Source: an uncultured bacterium (lineage in GTDB: Bacteria > Cyanobacteriota > Vampirovibrionia > Gastranaerophilales > Gastranaerophilaceae). From it: a stretch of DNA of 41,997 bases. The position numbers were made by a program, and so were the translations under genes. The DNA lies in NCBI GenBank assembly GCA_900549855.1, contig URPS01000018.1, forward strand, positions 1-41,997, written 5' to 3'. Numbering within the stretch: position 1 is the stretch's first letter; every line of letters begins with the position of its first letter. Of the stretch, positions 1-8,668 are shown in pieces. The notes under the pieces are model-generated. The model worked only from the letters and a program-made list of their open reading frames with translations. It did not search any database and was not told the origin of the DNA.

Positions 1-2
1 TG

Positions 3-638
3 AATGTTGGACAGTATTATACCTCAGAACTTGGAAGAAGATTATATCAAGAAATAGGTTTAGTTGAAGAAGAACATGTATCCCAATATGGAAGCTTAAT
101 TGATCCAAATGGAACTTGGCTTGAAAATCTACTTAATCACGAATATACAGAATGTTATCTATACTATTCAATGTATTTAGATGAAACAGATGAATATATT
201 AAAAAAATATGGGAAAGATTTTTCTTAGAAGAGGTAACTCACTTACATATTGCTTGTGAACTTCTTCAAAAATATGAAGGTAAATCATGGCAACAAATAA
301 TTCCAAATGGCACATTCCCTACTCCTTTAACTCTAGGGCCAAATATCGAATATGTCAGAAATATACTATGTAATACATCAAGTTATACCGCAATGAGAGA
401 ATCATATATTCCTGTTTGTGAAGCACCAAAAGATTTTGATTTCTTTACATATCAAAACATTGTAAATAAAGATGTTTGTACTGTTCCAAGTCACATTGTT
501 ATTAATAAATACTTAAAATGTAATGAGTGTGATTTTAGATTTGAAGTAGCTCCAAACCCTGTTGAGACTTTAAGAAACAGGAAATGTGATAATGTATGTG
601 TTGGACGTGAACCTCTCTGTGGAGAGAATTGTTGTTAA
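3..638 (+). CDS. Ferritin-like diiron-type protein with Cys-rich tail (5' end outside window)
   Basis: The reading frame is open from base 3, so the gene begins before the window; the Met at 171 is internal. The visible part is helical. It has the spaced acidic/His pattern of ferritin-like four-helix proteins: EEEH near the left edge, EYTECYLYY in the next helix, and FFLEEVTHLHIA after that, which could supply Glu and ExxH ligands for a diiron centre. The last roughly 45 residues hold seven Cys (CNEC, then CDNVC, then CGENCC), which is unusual for a ferritin-like fold and suggests an extra metal-binding tail. The fold call is from visible motifs; the substrate and whether it is an oxidase, reductase or storage protein are unknown. 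A convergent gene lies 54 bp downstream. Confidence 0.6.
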   Translation, partial: NVGQYYTSELGRRLYQEIGLVEEEHVSQYGSLIDPNGTWLENLLNHEYTECYLYYSMYLDETDEYIKKIWERFFLEEVTHLHIACELLQKYEGKSWQQIIPNGTFPTPLTLGPNIEYVRNILCNTSSYTAMRESYIPVCEAPKDFDFFTYQNIVNKDVCTVPSHIVINKYLKCNECDFRFEVAPNPVETLRNRKCDNVCVGREPLCGENCC

Positions 639-654
639 GGCTATATTAGTATAT

Positions 655-693
655 ATTTAAAGCAAAGCTTATATTAAATGCTTTGCTTTAAAT
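655..693. terminator. Bidirectional terminator-like hairpin between convergent genes
   Basis: ATTTAAAGCAAAGC at 655-668 pairs perfectly with 680-693, a 14-bp stem with an 11-nt loop. It sits exactly between two convergent stops and touches the stop codon of the minus-strand gene. The flanks are A/T-rich but lack a long U-run, so termination efficiency is uncertain. Confidence 0.5.
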
Positions 694-1238
694 TATATAA
701 TAAGTTTATATGAATTATTTTTTAGCCACTTGTCTATTTTATCATAATTTGGTGAATATTTTTTAACTAAATTAAATGGAGAATTTTTTACAGCCTCGAG
801 TGCAATATTTTTTACTTTTAGTGAATTTGCCAGTTTAAAGAGATGACAAAAAATCGTATTAGCAACAAAAGTTTCTTTTTTATTTACATCTTGCGGAATT
901 GAAACAATTCCTATTAAGTTTAAAGAATCTTTTTCAATTTGAACGGTTGCGAGCCCACAAGGTTTATTATTACTTAACGCTAATATTTTTTTTACACCGG
1001 AAGCTTTTGCAACATCAACAGTAAAATCTAAAATGTCTTGCCAACTTCTTACTTTTTCATTTTTTAAATTTGGAAACATTTCTTTTATGCTAATGTTTTG
1101 ACCAATATGGTTTAATAAATTGCGGTCGCTTGATGACAATTCATATAGCTCTATATTTGTTTTCTTATTATTAAATACATTGCGAGTTAACGCAATCTTA
1201 CGAGCTTCAAAATTTTGGCTATCTGTTATAATATGCAT
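693..1238 (-). CDS. Hypothetical protein, probable GNAT-like fold
   Basis: This 181-residue protein is not recognised as a named family. The middle and C-terminal half look like an N-acetyltransferase fold: a beta strand with a Gly (NKPCGLATVQIE), a second strand (LNLIGIVSIPQ), a helix (ANTIFCHLFKLANSL), then a strand followed by a crowded aromatic/Lys end (IALEAVKNSPFNLVKKY). The classic Q/RxxGxG/A acetyl-CoA loop is not evident, so catalytic activity is doubtful. No strong Shine-Dalgarno is visible before the ATG at 1238. The C-terminus ends in a short KLII tail. The gene is monocistronic and convergent with the ferritin-like gene. Confidence 0.5.
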   Translation of the reverse strand: MHIITDSQNFEARKIALTRNVFNNKKTNIELYELSSSDRNLLNHIGQNISIKEMFPNLKNEKVRSWQDILDFTVDVAKASGVKKILALSNNKPCGLATVQIEKDSLNLIGIVSIPQDVNKKETFVANTIFCHLFKLANSLKVKNIALEAVKNSPFNLVKKYSPNYDKIDKWLKNNSYKLII

Positions 1239-1362
1239 AATATGAGAAAACTTCTAAATAATAAATTTAACATTTTGTTACAAAAAATTTACAATATGAC
1301 TTGTAAAATAAACAAGTTTAATGTACACTTGTATTACACTGGTAGAAAGAAGGAATATAACA

Positions 1363-1554
1363 ATGTCAAAACAATGTGAAGTATGCGGTAAAAAACCTAT
1401 TAAAGCAGCTAAGTTAACATTCTCTCATAAACAAATTGTAAAAAGACAAACTCCAAATTTACAAGATATCAGAGTTAATGTAAATGGTCAAACTAAGAAA
1501 ATTACAGTTTGTACTTCTTGCTTAAAAGCTGGCAAAGTACAAAAAGCTGTTTAG
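1363..1554 (+). CDS. rpmB: 50S ribosomal protein L28
   Basis: Sixty-three residues of large-subunit protein L28, beginning MSKQCEVCGKKP with the conserved zinc-binding pairs CEVC and CTSC of the Cys-containing (C+) form, and the central SHKQIVKRQTPN segment typical of the family. The frame stays open upstream to an ATG at 1321, but the real start is the ATG at 1363. It lies 8 nt after AGAAGGA (1348-1354), and L28 proteins begin at this Met. The gene stands alone and is followed directly by a strong terminator. Confidence 0.95.
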   Translation: MSKQCEVCGKKPIKAAKLTFSHKQIVKRQTPNLQDIRVNVNGQTKKITVCTSCLKAGKVQKAV

Positions 1555-1574
1555 TTTTTAATCGAAAAGGTATT

Positions 1575-1608
1575 AAAAAAGAGCCTATATATGATAGGCT
1601 CTTTTTTT
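1575..1608 (+). terminator. Rho-independent terminator of rpmB
   Basis: GAGCCTAT at 1581-1588 pairs with ATAGGCTC at 1594-1601 around a 5-nt loop. The stem is extended by A-run/T-run pairing and ends in seven T. It starts 21 bp after the rpmB stop. Confidence 0.92.
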
Positions 1609-1695
1609 GTTTAAATGTTTTCATTAGACTGTTGAATGAAAAATTGTTTTAAAATCGACAAATTAAACTTAATCTAGTAGCTTAAAAATGATAAT

Positions 1696-1940
1696 GGCGC
1701 GTTCCCTCTCCACGGGGGAGGGTAGAATTTCAAGTTTAGCTGTGCGAAACTTAGAAATTCGGGTGGGGGCTAATTTAAATTTTTTTTAATTTATTAATTT
1801 TATAACGTTAATAAATTAAATTTTTTACATAGTTCCCTACGGGCAAGCCCCCACCCTTTACACCACACTTACAAGCTTGTAGTAAAAATTACAAACTTGT
1901 AAGTGAAGCATAAAACTCCCCCGTGTAGAGAGAACACGCC
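1696..1940. repeat. About 245-bp near-palindromic intergenic element (two head-to-head repeat units)
   Basis: The outer arms 1696-1720 and 1916-1940 are inverted copies matching at 22 of 25 positions. Inside them GGGTGGGGGCT (1761-1771) faces AGCCCCCACCC (about 1847-1857), and the A/T-rich centre is itself palindromic (AATTTATTAA against TTAATAAATT). The left half (1697-1771) belongs to the repeat family also seen near 31660 and 34440. It fills most of the 1609-2030 gap. No transposase is present; the pattern fits a BIME- or MITE-like non-autonomous element. Confidence 0.8.
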
Positions 1941-1966
1941 ATACTTAGAGATTTACCTTCTAACAA

Positions 1967-1995
1967 AAAACGTGGGGCAAACTGCCCCACGTTTT
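1967..1995 (-). terminator. Terminator of the 1215-residue protein gene
   Basis: AAAACGTGGGGCA (1967-1979) pairs perfectly with 1983-1995 around a 3-nt loop. On the minus strand it is followed by a T-run. It lies 36 bp past the stop codon of the minus-strand gene and may also work in the other direction. Confidence 0.88.
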
Positions 1996-2030
1996 CAACT
2001 TAGCTTCTTCGCATCTTCGCCTCTATGCAT

Positions 2031-5000
2031 CTAATCCGTTCTTTTCTTAAAGCAACCGGCTTCTTTATCGTATTCGTAGTAGACGCCGTCTTTTTCACAT
2101 ACCCAAGGATAATTTACAGTAAAATTATACCCATTTTTGTACGCCTCAAGAAGAGCTTCATAATAAACATTTGCTTCAGTTCTGTTTACAGCTTTACCTG
2201 TTTGCGTAAACTCTTGATTTATAGTTCCGTCAGCATTTCGTGTATTTATACTAAAAGCTTTGAATTTCTTCGTTTTAGGATTCCAAACATACAGATATGA
2301 ACCCTGATTTGAGAATTGGTAGTATGTTCCGGTAGTCTTTGCTGCTGTTAAATTCAGTTTCTCCGCAGCCGTTTGCATTTCAGACACAATATCTTCGGAT
2401 TTGATTATAACTTCTTCTTTTTCTTCTTTTGTTATAGTTTTTTCTTCCACTGCAACAGTCGGTGTAACCGGTTGTTCAACTTCCGGCACCGGTATTTCTG
2501 CAGTAGGAACATCAGGGGTATCAACTACAGTCACTTCCGGTTCTGGTTGTGTATTAGAAGTTTTACCTTGCGTTGCTGTTTCTGTAACACCATCTGCAAA
2601 TTCAATTTCCGTTAACAATGATATGAACGTTTCAGGTGTGATACGTCCATATTCAGAATCTAAATTAGTATCCTTTCTTTCATCAAATTGATAGTACTTT
2701 CCATCTTTTTCAAATATACAAGGAGATGATGTTAAGTTATAACCATATACTAGATTAATTAGAACCCTTGCAACTTCATACTCACTGCCACCAGTGACAG
2801 CATACTCACTACCATTTATAAAGTTAGCACCAGTGCTAAAATCACTTATTATATTTTTTAATGCATCTATATTTCCATTCGCAAGTTCTACTGCATTTAC
2901 GGTTCCAGCATTAATATAACGGCTATTTGCACTATCCCACAAATATAATGTATTATTCTTATCTACTAATACACCCTCCCAAGGAGTTTTGTACAAAGAC
3001 AAGTCATTACCATTATCATCTTTAATAACTGGAGCATTATCAGGCACATTATTTGCTATAACACTCGGAGCTAAATATGTTTTTGGTGTTTTTAATGCTG
3101 GTTCATAATCTCCTACGTTTCTAAAACGTCCACCATTAACGATATCACCATTTACGAATGGTGCACCGGTATATGTACTATCGTCCTTTGTTGTAAAAGA
3201 AATTCTTCTTCCATCAAATGTCATACTTGATAATACATCAGAATATTTATCAAGCACTTTTTGAATAGCTGTTTCTACTTCTTTTACAAAAGCTTGCTTT
3301 GTTTCTTCATCTTTCCAAACATATTCGTAAGGACTATATATATCATTACCATCTTTTGTACATGCTTCATAATCATGATTAAAGTTTACATAAGATTCTG
3401 GTGACCCACGGAAATAATCCTGATATATTGGGTCTATTAATTCCCTCATATAATCATATATTTCATTTCGAATATCGCTATTATTAAATTCACCATTTGC
3501 ACGAACAGTTTTATCTATATCATCAACATATTTAACAGAACTATCTGTCGGAAGTGAAACACTTGCCTCAAATACATTAGAATAGTTTGTATAATCTTGT
3601 ACTCCATCATTTGAAGTAACATTAACAGTATTATTAGTTTGAGGCTGGACTATACCAGAAGCATAGAAATAATTTGTGCCGGTATCATTTTTACCTAACA
3701 AGTAGTTCATCAAATCTATAACATCAAATTCAATATCACTCGTAATATAAGGTCCGTCAACAATACCCCCAAGAGCTGTTGCAACCTTTTCATTTATTTT
3801 TTGAGCATCTGAATTCATATATATAGAATTTATTTCACTTTCAGAAACACCTGCTGCGTACATCAAAAGTTTTCTAAAATCCTGATTATCAGAATATCTG
3901 TTGTTAGTAATACATATATTTATTGACCGACTTTGGCCGTGACCATTGCCGTATTCTGGGAAAATGTCTTTAAATTTTTCATAAATATCAGGATATTTTT
4001 CTTTAAGTTGATATACATAGTATCCAACACCGCTTGTATCACCATCAGGACTTTTGTAATCTTCAGGTACATTAATCCAAGGATCTTCCAGTTTAGTTAC
4101 ATCATCATTATAAAATCTATTAGAATAACGTTCATCTTTTACTCCACCATTCATTAAGCCTGTTTCATTGAAGGCCTCAGACGCATTTATTTTTATAAAT
4201 TGAGATGGTTTAGTTATGCCTAAATCTGAAATATCAATGCCTAATTTTTCACACTCTTCTATCTTTAAATATAGAGCATTGTTGATATTTCTTGAGATTT
4301 CATCATATGTTAAAGGAATTTCTAAATCTATATTTGACAACGAACCGCCAGATATACCAACTTTAGCCACAGCTAGAGCGTTATAATAATCTTCTACCAA
4401 AATAGTTTTACCATCAGTAGAACCTGCTTTATAGCAAAAATCTGCAATTTTTTGACGAATCTCTTCTTCGCTAGAGTTTTGATTTAAACCTAACAATTGA
4501 ACAAAGCCATATTCATTTTTGTTATAAGCATGATGTTCATTGTCGAATCCACGACCTTTCATTAACATCTCTTTTATCATTTCTATTGACTCATCAGTGA
4601 ATGTTACAGTATTGCCATCGCATTCTGGAGTAGTCATCAAGTTAGTACCTTGATTCATTTGTAATGATTTACTGAATTTATCAACCTGACTCCAATAAAC
4701 ATCTTTTATATTCATAAAATCTGAATTTTGCGTATATTTTGAATAACAATATAAATCATAATATGCACCCAAATAAATTCCCTGATATTCACCGTTTTCA
4801 TCATAATTGATTTTCATTCCAAAAAATTCTTCCGGATGAGAATTGATATATTGCCCCTGCTCTTTTGTTAAACGATTTTGGTCAAAAATAGCTTCATATG
4901 AATCATGTCTATCAGTATATTCTATGCCTAATTTATCACAAATTTGAACTGTTAAATCCGCTAGATAACTCCATTGTGCACATATATCATGCGCACTATC

Positions 5001-5678
5001 TTCCATATATTCAGGAGTATTTTCAAGCTCACTAGCATAAACATCAATATCTAACTTTGGAAGTGATGCTCCATAAACTCCATCAGGTTGATTTTTATCA
5101 GAATATGTTACCCATGCTACGTTTCCTATACTTATGCTTCGCTTCTCACCATTATAATTGTAGAAATTACTATTATTCTTTTTGGCTTCAAATTCTTCTT
5201 GGCTTAAAGCCCTTGAATCAGGAGTCGCAGGAGTTGTAGTACCACCTTCTATAGTAACATTTTTAGTTGCATCGTCTTTTACATCATCAATTTGAGATTT
5301 TGCAGCATCTGTAGAGCATTTTAAAGTATACTTTTTACCTTCATAAGTAAAAGTTACTGTAGTTATACCGTTATTTTCTGTTATATTAATATCTGCAATT
5401 TTTTTAGATTTCAAACCAATTTGGAGTTCATCAACAGTCATATCTCCTTGAGCAAACAACTGTACAATTTGGCTTAAGCGCAAGTCTTCTACCGTTCCAT
5501 AGTCATAATCAATCACATTGCTTATGTCATTCAATAGCTGATAAGTTTCCCAATTATGTTTTACACCATTTACAGAATATTGATTCTTATCTTCAGAAGT
5601 TTTAACATCATCCTTATTTCGTCCGATTGTTTGACCGGTCTTTAAATTGTACAAGTACTGCCCTTTAATTTCTGTCAT
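2031..5678 (-). CDS. Very large protein of unknown function with duplicated C-terminal domain
   Basis: I do not recognise a family for this 1215-residue protein. It has no signal peptide and no membrane segment, starts MTEIKGQYLYN after a good AAGGAG, and is rich in Asp, Asn, Tyr and Glu. The C-terminus carries two related modules of about 95 residues. Residues 901-1001 and 1115-1207 both contain a LY[L/V]W strand, a helix ending GYN[L/F]T, and an EKDG[K/V]YY motif. A Pro/Val/Glu-rich linker (about 1040-1085) separates them. The start (KGQYLYNLKTGQTI) resembles the YLYVWNPKTK strand of the second module. Long size, acidic composition, no Cys clusters and repeated Tyr-rich modules suggest a surface or secreted protein or an adhesin, but nothing proves export. 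It is a single-gene unit with its own terminator. Confidence 0.75.
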   Translation of the reverse strand: MTEIKGQYLYNLKTGQTIGRNKDDVKTSEDKNQYSVNGVKHNWETYQLLNDISNVIDYDYGTVEDLRLSQIVQLFAQGDMTVDELQIGLKSKKIADINITENNGITTVTFTYEGKKYTLKCSTDAAKSQIDDVKDDATKNVTIEGGTTTPATPDSRALSQEEFEAKKNNSNFYNYNGEKRSISIGNVAWVTYSDKNQPDGVYGASLPKLDIDVYASELENTPEYMEDSAHDICAQWSYLADLTVQICDKLGIEYTDRHDSYEAIFDQNRLTKEQGQYINSHPEEFFGMKINYDENGEYQGIYLGAYYDLYCYSKYTQNSDFMNIKDVYWSQVDKFSKSLQMNQGTNLMTTPECDGNTVTFTDESIEMIKEMLMKGRGFDNEHHAYNKNEYGFVQLLGLNQNSSEEEIRQKIADFCYKAGSTDGKTILVEDYYNALAVAKVGISGGSLSNIDLEIPLTYDEISRNINNALYLKIEECEKLGIDISDLGITKPSQFIKINASEAFNETGLMNGGVKDERYSNRFYNDDVTKLEDPWINVPEDYKSPDGDTSGVGYYVYQLKEKYPDIYEKFKDIFPEYGNGHGQSRSINICITNNRYSDNQDFRKLLMYAAGVSESEINSIYMNSDAQKINEKVATALGGIVDGPYITSDIEFDVIDLMNYLLGKNDTGTNYFYASGIVQPQTNNTVNVTSNDGVQDYTNYSNVFEASVSLPTDSSVKYVDDIDKTVRANGEFNNSDIRNEIYDYMRELIDPIYQDYFRGSPESYVNFNHDYEACTKDGNDIYSPYEYVWKDEETKQAFVKEVETAIQKVLDKYSDVLSSMTFDGRRISFTTKDDSTYTGAPFVNGDIVNGGRFRNVGDYEPALKTPKTYLAPSVIANNVPDNAPVIKDDNGNDLSLYKTPWEGVLVDKNNTLYLWDSANSRYINAGTVNAVELANGNIDALKNIISDFSTGANFINGSEYAVTGGSEYEVARVLINLVYGYNLTSSPCIFEKDGKYYQFDERKDTNLDSEYGRITPETFISLLTEIEFADGVTETATQGKTSNTQPEPEVTVVDTPDVPTAEIPVPEVEQPVTPTVAVEEKTITKEEKEEVIIKSEDIVSEMQTAAEKLNLTAAKTTGTYYQFSNQGSYLYVWNPKTKKFKAFSINTRNADGTINQEFTQTGKAVNRTEANVYYEALLEAYKNGYNFTVNYPWVCEKDGVYYEYDKEAGCFKKRTD

Positions 5679-5738
5679 GATATGCTCCTTTTAAGTGGGA
5701 TAAATTTGATATTTTTTATTTTGCTCTATTGGTGTACT

Positions 5739-5838
5739 GTCATTACGAGTGCTACGCACGTAGACATTTGGTCGGCTTCTTGGTTAAAATTACTAGCTAA
5801 TTTTAAGACTACCAGCTTCGCCTCAATGGTGAAACTAC
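5739..5838 (+). repeat. Intergenic repeat, CTACG-CGTAG family (copy 1)
   Basis: CTACGCACGTAG at 5752-5763 is followed by GACATTTGGTCGGCT and, about 45 bp on, a segment containing TTCGCCTCAATGGTGA. The same core and the same end segment recur twice at 11.3-11.5 kb, and the core recurs near 15434 and 31764. It occupies the gap between the 1215-residue gene and the next small gene. Confidence 0.7.
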
Positions 5839-5842
5839 AAAT

Positions 5843-6160
5843 TTAATCTTTATCATCGTGCTTTTTCTTTTCTTTTGGTTTTGTAATACTATATAAAATA
5901 ACTTCTTTTTCATCCTCTAAACAAACCTTAAAATCGTTTGCGGATTGAACTATGACACACATTGCATTTTCAAGATTGATATAATTGACATCATTTTCAA
6001 TATAAAAATTCTCTTTTGCCAATTTTCTTGCCTGTGCAATACTAGTTATGCCTTCAAAGATTTTAAGCTTTTCTTTAAATTGTTCAAGCTTCTTTGCAGC
6101 ATCATCTTCTGTTCTGCTATGGGATAAATACGCTCTTGCTTGTTCTAAATTTCTGTCCAT
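5843..6160 (-). CDS. Small hypothetical protein, charged
   Basis: A 105-residue protein not matched to any family I know. The first 60 residues look alpha-helical and charged (AAKKLEQFKEKLKIFEG). The middle may form a small beta region (NAMCVIVQSANDFKVCL, then EVILYSI). The tail is a Lys/Asp string (KPKEKKKHDDKD). No signal peptide or membrane segment is seen. The start after GGAAAGCA is weakly supported by a GGAAAG-type Shine-Dalgarno. It lies between tlyA and the repeat at 5.74 kb and reads in the same direction as both neighbours. Confidence 0.6.
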   Translation of the reverse strand: MDRNLEQARAYLSHSRTEDDAAKKLEQFKEKLKIFEGITSIAQARKLAKENFYIENDVNYINLENAMCVIVQSANDFKVCLEDEKEVILYSITKPKEKKKHDDKD

Positions 6161-6283
6161 TGCTTTCCTTTATTTTGATATATTTTATCACTAAACATAA
6201 GTATTCTATTTTATATAACGGCACATTTTTCAAAAACTTTAGAGCTTATTAAGAAAATGTTACAATTGTGTACCTATAATCGA

Positions 6284-7093
6284 TTAATTCAAATTTTCAT
6301 GCGCAGAATTAACAATGTCTTCTACATTAATTTCAACTTCTTCGCCAGAGGTTGAAAGCCACACCAAATATTCTATATTTCCCGCAGGACCTTTAATAGA
6401 AGAATACGTAAGCCCTTTTATTATATAGCCTAATTCTTTTACGCAAGCCAAAACATTTTCAATAACCATGATATGTGTATTCTTATCTTTTACTACACCG
6501 CCTTTTTCTACTAAATCCTTACCGGCTTCAAATTGTGGTTTAATCAAGCATATCATTTCATGAAAATTCGGATTCATAAGAGTCTTTAAATTCGGTAATA
6601 CTTTTGTTAAAGAAATAAACGACAAATCCGAAACCAATAAATCAGCCATTGGTTCGTTTTCGCCATATATATCATCTTTTGTACAGATTTTTAAATTTGT
6701 TTTCTCAATTGTTTTTACGTGCTCAGAACTTCTAATTTTCCAATCCAACTGACCATATCCAACATCAACGGCATAAACAAATTTTGCACCATGTTGAAGT
6801 AAACAGTCAGTGAAGCCGCCGGTTGAAGCTCCAGCGTCAAAACAAATTCTATCTTTTACAACTACATCAAATACTTCTAAAGCCTTTTGAAGTTTAAATC
6901 CACCTCTCGAAACATATGGCATTGATTTAACTCTAAAATCATACTCTTTTGATGGATCAATCTGAAAACCGGCTTTTGTAACGACTTCCGTTCCTATCAT
7001 AACACTGCCGGCTAATATTGCAGCCGCAGCCTTACTTTTTGTTTCAAAGTAACCTAAATCCGTAAGAATTTTATCCAAACGTTCCTTTTTCAA
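6284..7093 (-). CDS. tlyA: TlyA family rRNA 2'-O-methyltransferase
   Basis: A 269-residue protein of the TlyA/hemolysin A group, which methylates ribose 2'-O of rRNA using S-adenosylmethionine. Residues 1-60 form an S4 RNA-binding domain (RLDKILTDLGYFETKSKA). The rest is an FtsJ/RrmJ-type methyltransferase with the entry motif YVSRGGFKLQKAL, the SAM loop FDAGASTGGFTDCLL and the acidic strand VYAVDVGYGQL. Length is normal for the family. Its ATG overlaps the tatD stop by 4 bp (ATGA), so the two are translationally coupled. The older hemolysin name reflects misattributed phenotypes; rRNA modification is the expected role. Confidence 0.92.
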   Translation of the reverse strand: MKKERLDKILTDLGYFETKSKAAAAILAGSVMIGTEVVTKAGFQIDPSKEYDFRVKSMPYVSRGGFKLQKALEVFDVVVKDRICFDAGASTGGFTDCLLQHGAKFVYAVDVGYGQLDWKIRSSEHVKTIEKTNLKICTKDDIYGENEPMADLLVSDLSFISLTKVLPNLKTLMNPNFHEMICLIKPQFEAGKDLVEKGGVVKDKNTHIMVIENVLACVKELGYIIKGLTYSSIKGPAGNIEYLVWLSTSGEEVEINVEDIVNSAHENLN

Positions 7094-7848
7094 ATTTCAA
7101 AAAACCTTTCTGCATTATTTGTTGTAATGTCAATGATTTCTTCAACCGGTATATCTCTTAAATTTGCAATTTCTTCTGCCACATATTTAACATAAGCCGG
7201 ACTATTTTCTTTTCCTCTAAAAGGAACAGGAGTTAAGTATGGAGAATCCGTTTCAAGAACAAGATATTCAAGAGGCACAGTTTTTGCGACATCTTTCATC
7301 TTTATTGCATTCTTAAACGTTACAACACCACCAATTGCAATATACCATCCTTGTTTTACACATTCTCGCATAAATTCTACACTACCGGAAAAACAGTGAA
7401 ACAAAACTTTTGAATTTTTGTTATACTCTTTTAATAAATCGAAAGAATCCTTATGAGCTTCTCTATCATGGACTACAATCGGCAAATTTAATTCATTTGC
7501 TAATTTTATTTGTTTAACAAAAACTTCTTTTTGTAAATCAACAAAAGATTTATCCCAGTAATAATCCAGACCGATTTCACCTACAGCCTTAATTTTAGGA
7601 TTTTTAGCCAAGTTTCGAAGTTTTTCTTCAACTTTAGGAGTATATGTTTTCACTTCAGAAGGAAAAATTCCAATCATTGCATATAAATTTTCATTTTTTA
7701 AAGCTATTTCAAAAACTTTATCTAAAGTTGCAACCTCAACTGACGGAATAATCGCTTTCTTCACACCATACTCAGACATCAAAGCCATCGTTTTATCATA
7801 ATCCAGCATATCTATATGAGCATGTGTATCAATTAAGTAATCTTTCAT
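7090..7848 (-). CDS. tatD: TatD family metal-dependent hydrolase (3'-5' DNase)
   Basis: A 252-residue TatD/YcfH-type TIM-barrel hydrolase expected to act as a metal-dependent DNase or deoxyribonucleotide hydrolase in the cytoplasm. Metal ligands are visible: DTHAHID near the N-terminus, GEIGLDYYWD, VVHDREAH, FHCFSGS and ETDSPYLTP. I use the ATG at 7848; a TTG two codons upstream is less likely because the ATG begins the standard first strand and the gap to a TATAAT is tight. It overlaps tlyA by 4 bp and begins 18 bp after the nuclease gene, so it may be cotranscribed or use a promoter inside that gap. Confidence 0.93.
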   Translation of the reverse strand: MKDYLIDTHAHIDMLDYDKTMALMSEYGVKKAIIPSVEVATLDKVFEIALKNENLYAMIGIFPSEVKTYTPKVEEKLRNLAKNPKIKAVGEIGLDYYWDKSFVDLQKEVFVKQIKLANELNLPIVVHDREAHKDSFDLLKEYNKNSKVLFHCFSGSVEFMRECVKQGWYIAIGGVVTFKNAIKMKDVAKTVPLEYLVLETDSPYLTPVPFRGKENSPAYVKYVAEEIANLRDIPVEEIIDITTNNAERFFEI

Positions 7849-7855
7849 ACCCAAA

Positions 7856-7864
7856 ATTATACCA
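7856..7864 (-). promoter_or_regulatory. Extended -10 promoter candidate for tatD-tlyA
   Basis: On the minus strand the sequence TGGTATAAT is a full extended -10 element. It is 7 nt from the ATG of tatD, which would place the transcript start at or next to the start codon. No good -35 is visible, as is allowed for extended -10 promoters. It lies in the 18-bp gap after the nuclease gene. Confidence 0.4.
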
Positions 7865-7866
7865 CG

Positions 7867-8490
7867 CTAAAAACAAATTGCCCTATATTCACAACTACAA
7901 TCTGCTTTTTTAGAAGGTTCGTCCATTATTGAAATATTGTTTGCAACTTCTGTCAGCTTATTTTCATATTCAGATATTAATTCACTAGTTAGTTTGATTT
8001 TTACTTCTGTTTTATTCTTCAAATCAATATAAACAAAATTTACATTATCTGTCTTAAAAAATTTTGAAACAGCAAGCAAATAAATCATTGTTTGAAAATC
8101 ATATTTCGCATTTTTTGGTGCGGAACCGGTTTTATAGTCCAAGATAAAATACTCCTCACCATTTTTAACTAAAGCATCCAATCTTCCACCAAAATAGAAT
8201 TTATCCGCTTTTACAGTCAAAGAATACTCTGTATTCACTACGTCATACGCAAAATATCGGATAGACTTTAAATAATTCCAGACACCCGCTTCTTTTTCAT
8301 TAAGTTCCTTTTCCATCTTATCAATATTTTCTTTTCTTAAATAATAAGAAGCTAATGCGTGGATATTCTTACCAAACTCAAAAACATCATCATTAACTGG
8401 CATGTTAATGTGTTTAATATACTTTAGATAAAATTTCTTTGGACACTGCTCATAAGTTTTGAGCATATTTGGTGAAAATTGTGTATTCAT
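7867..8490 (-). CDS. PD-(D/E)XK nuclease family protein with probable Fe-S cluster
   Basis: A 207-residue RecB-like/AddB C-terminal type nuclease (PDDEXK_1). The catalytic core is visible as GGRLDALV followed by FILDYKTGS, giving the D and DxK residues, with the following QTMIYLLAVSKFF helix. Four Cys are placed as in 4Fe-4S nucleases of this clade (AddB, Cas4): C16 in YEQCPKKFYL near the start and C198, C200, C206 in ADCSCEYRAICF at the extreme end. It has no helicase domain and there are no cas genes nearby, so it is a stand-alone nuclease, probably in DNA repair. Substrate is unknown. Confidence 0.85.
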   Translation of the reverse strand: MNTQFSPNMLKTYEQCPKKFYLKYIKHINMPVNDDVFEFGKNIHALASYYLRKENIDKMEKELNEKEAGVWNYLKSIRYFAYDVVNTEYSLTVKADKFYFGGRLDALVKNGEEYFILDYKTGSAPKNAKYDFQTMIYLLAVSKFFKTDNVNFVYIDLKNKTEVKIKLTSELISEYENKLTEVANNISIMDEPSKKADCSCEYRAICF

Positions 8491-8530
8491 AACATTTACT
8501 CATTTGCTTGGTATAAGAGTTAAAGAACAT

Positions 8531-8613
8531 CGTCATTGCGAGAAAATCTGTGATTTTCGTGGCAATCTATATCGAAATTAATCTGGATTGCTTCGCTCAC
8601 GCTCGCAATGACG
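8531..8613. repeat. CGTCATTGCGAG palindromic repeat
   Basis: CGTCATTGCGAG (8531-8542) is perfectly inverted at 8602-8613. Inner inverted pieces are AAAATC/GATTTT and GGCAATC/GGATTGC. This type of repeat is common between genes of many unrelated bacteria. It lies between the PfkB kinase gene and the nuclease gene. Confidence 0.85.
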
Positions 8614-8668
8614 TGGCACTACTTTTGTACCAATTCCATTTGGTTTCAGTTCCTTTACCCCTTTGCCC

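Noticed and set aside
1321..1362. Upstream ATG of rpmB
   Set aside because: It would add 14 residues foreign to L28 and override a good Shine-Dalgarno at 1348-1354.
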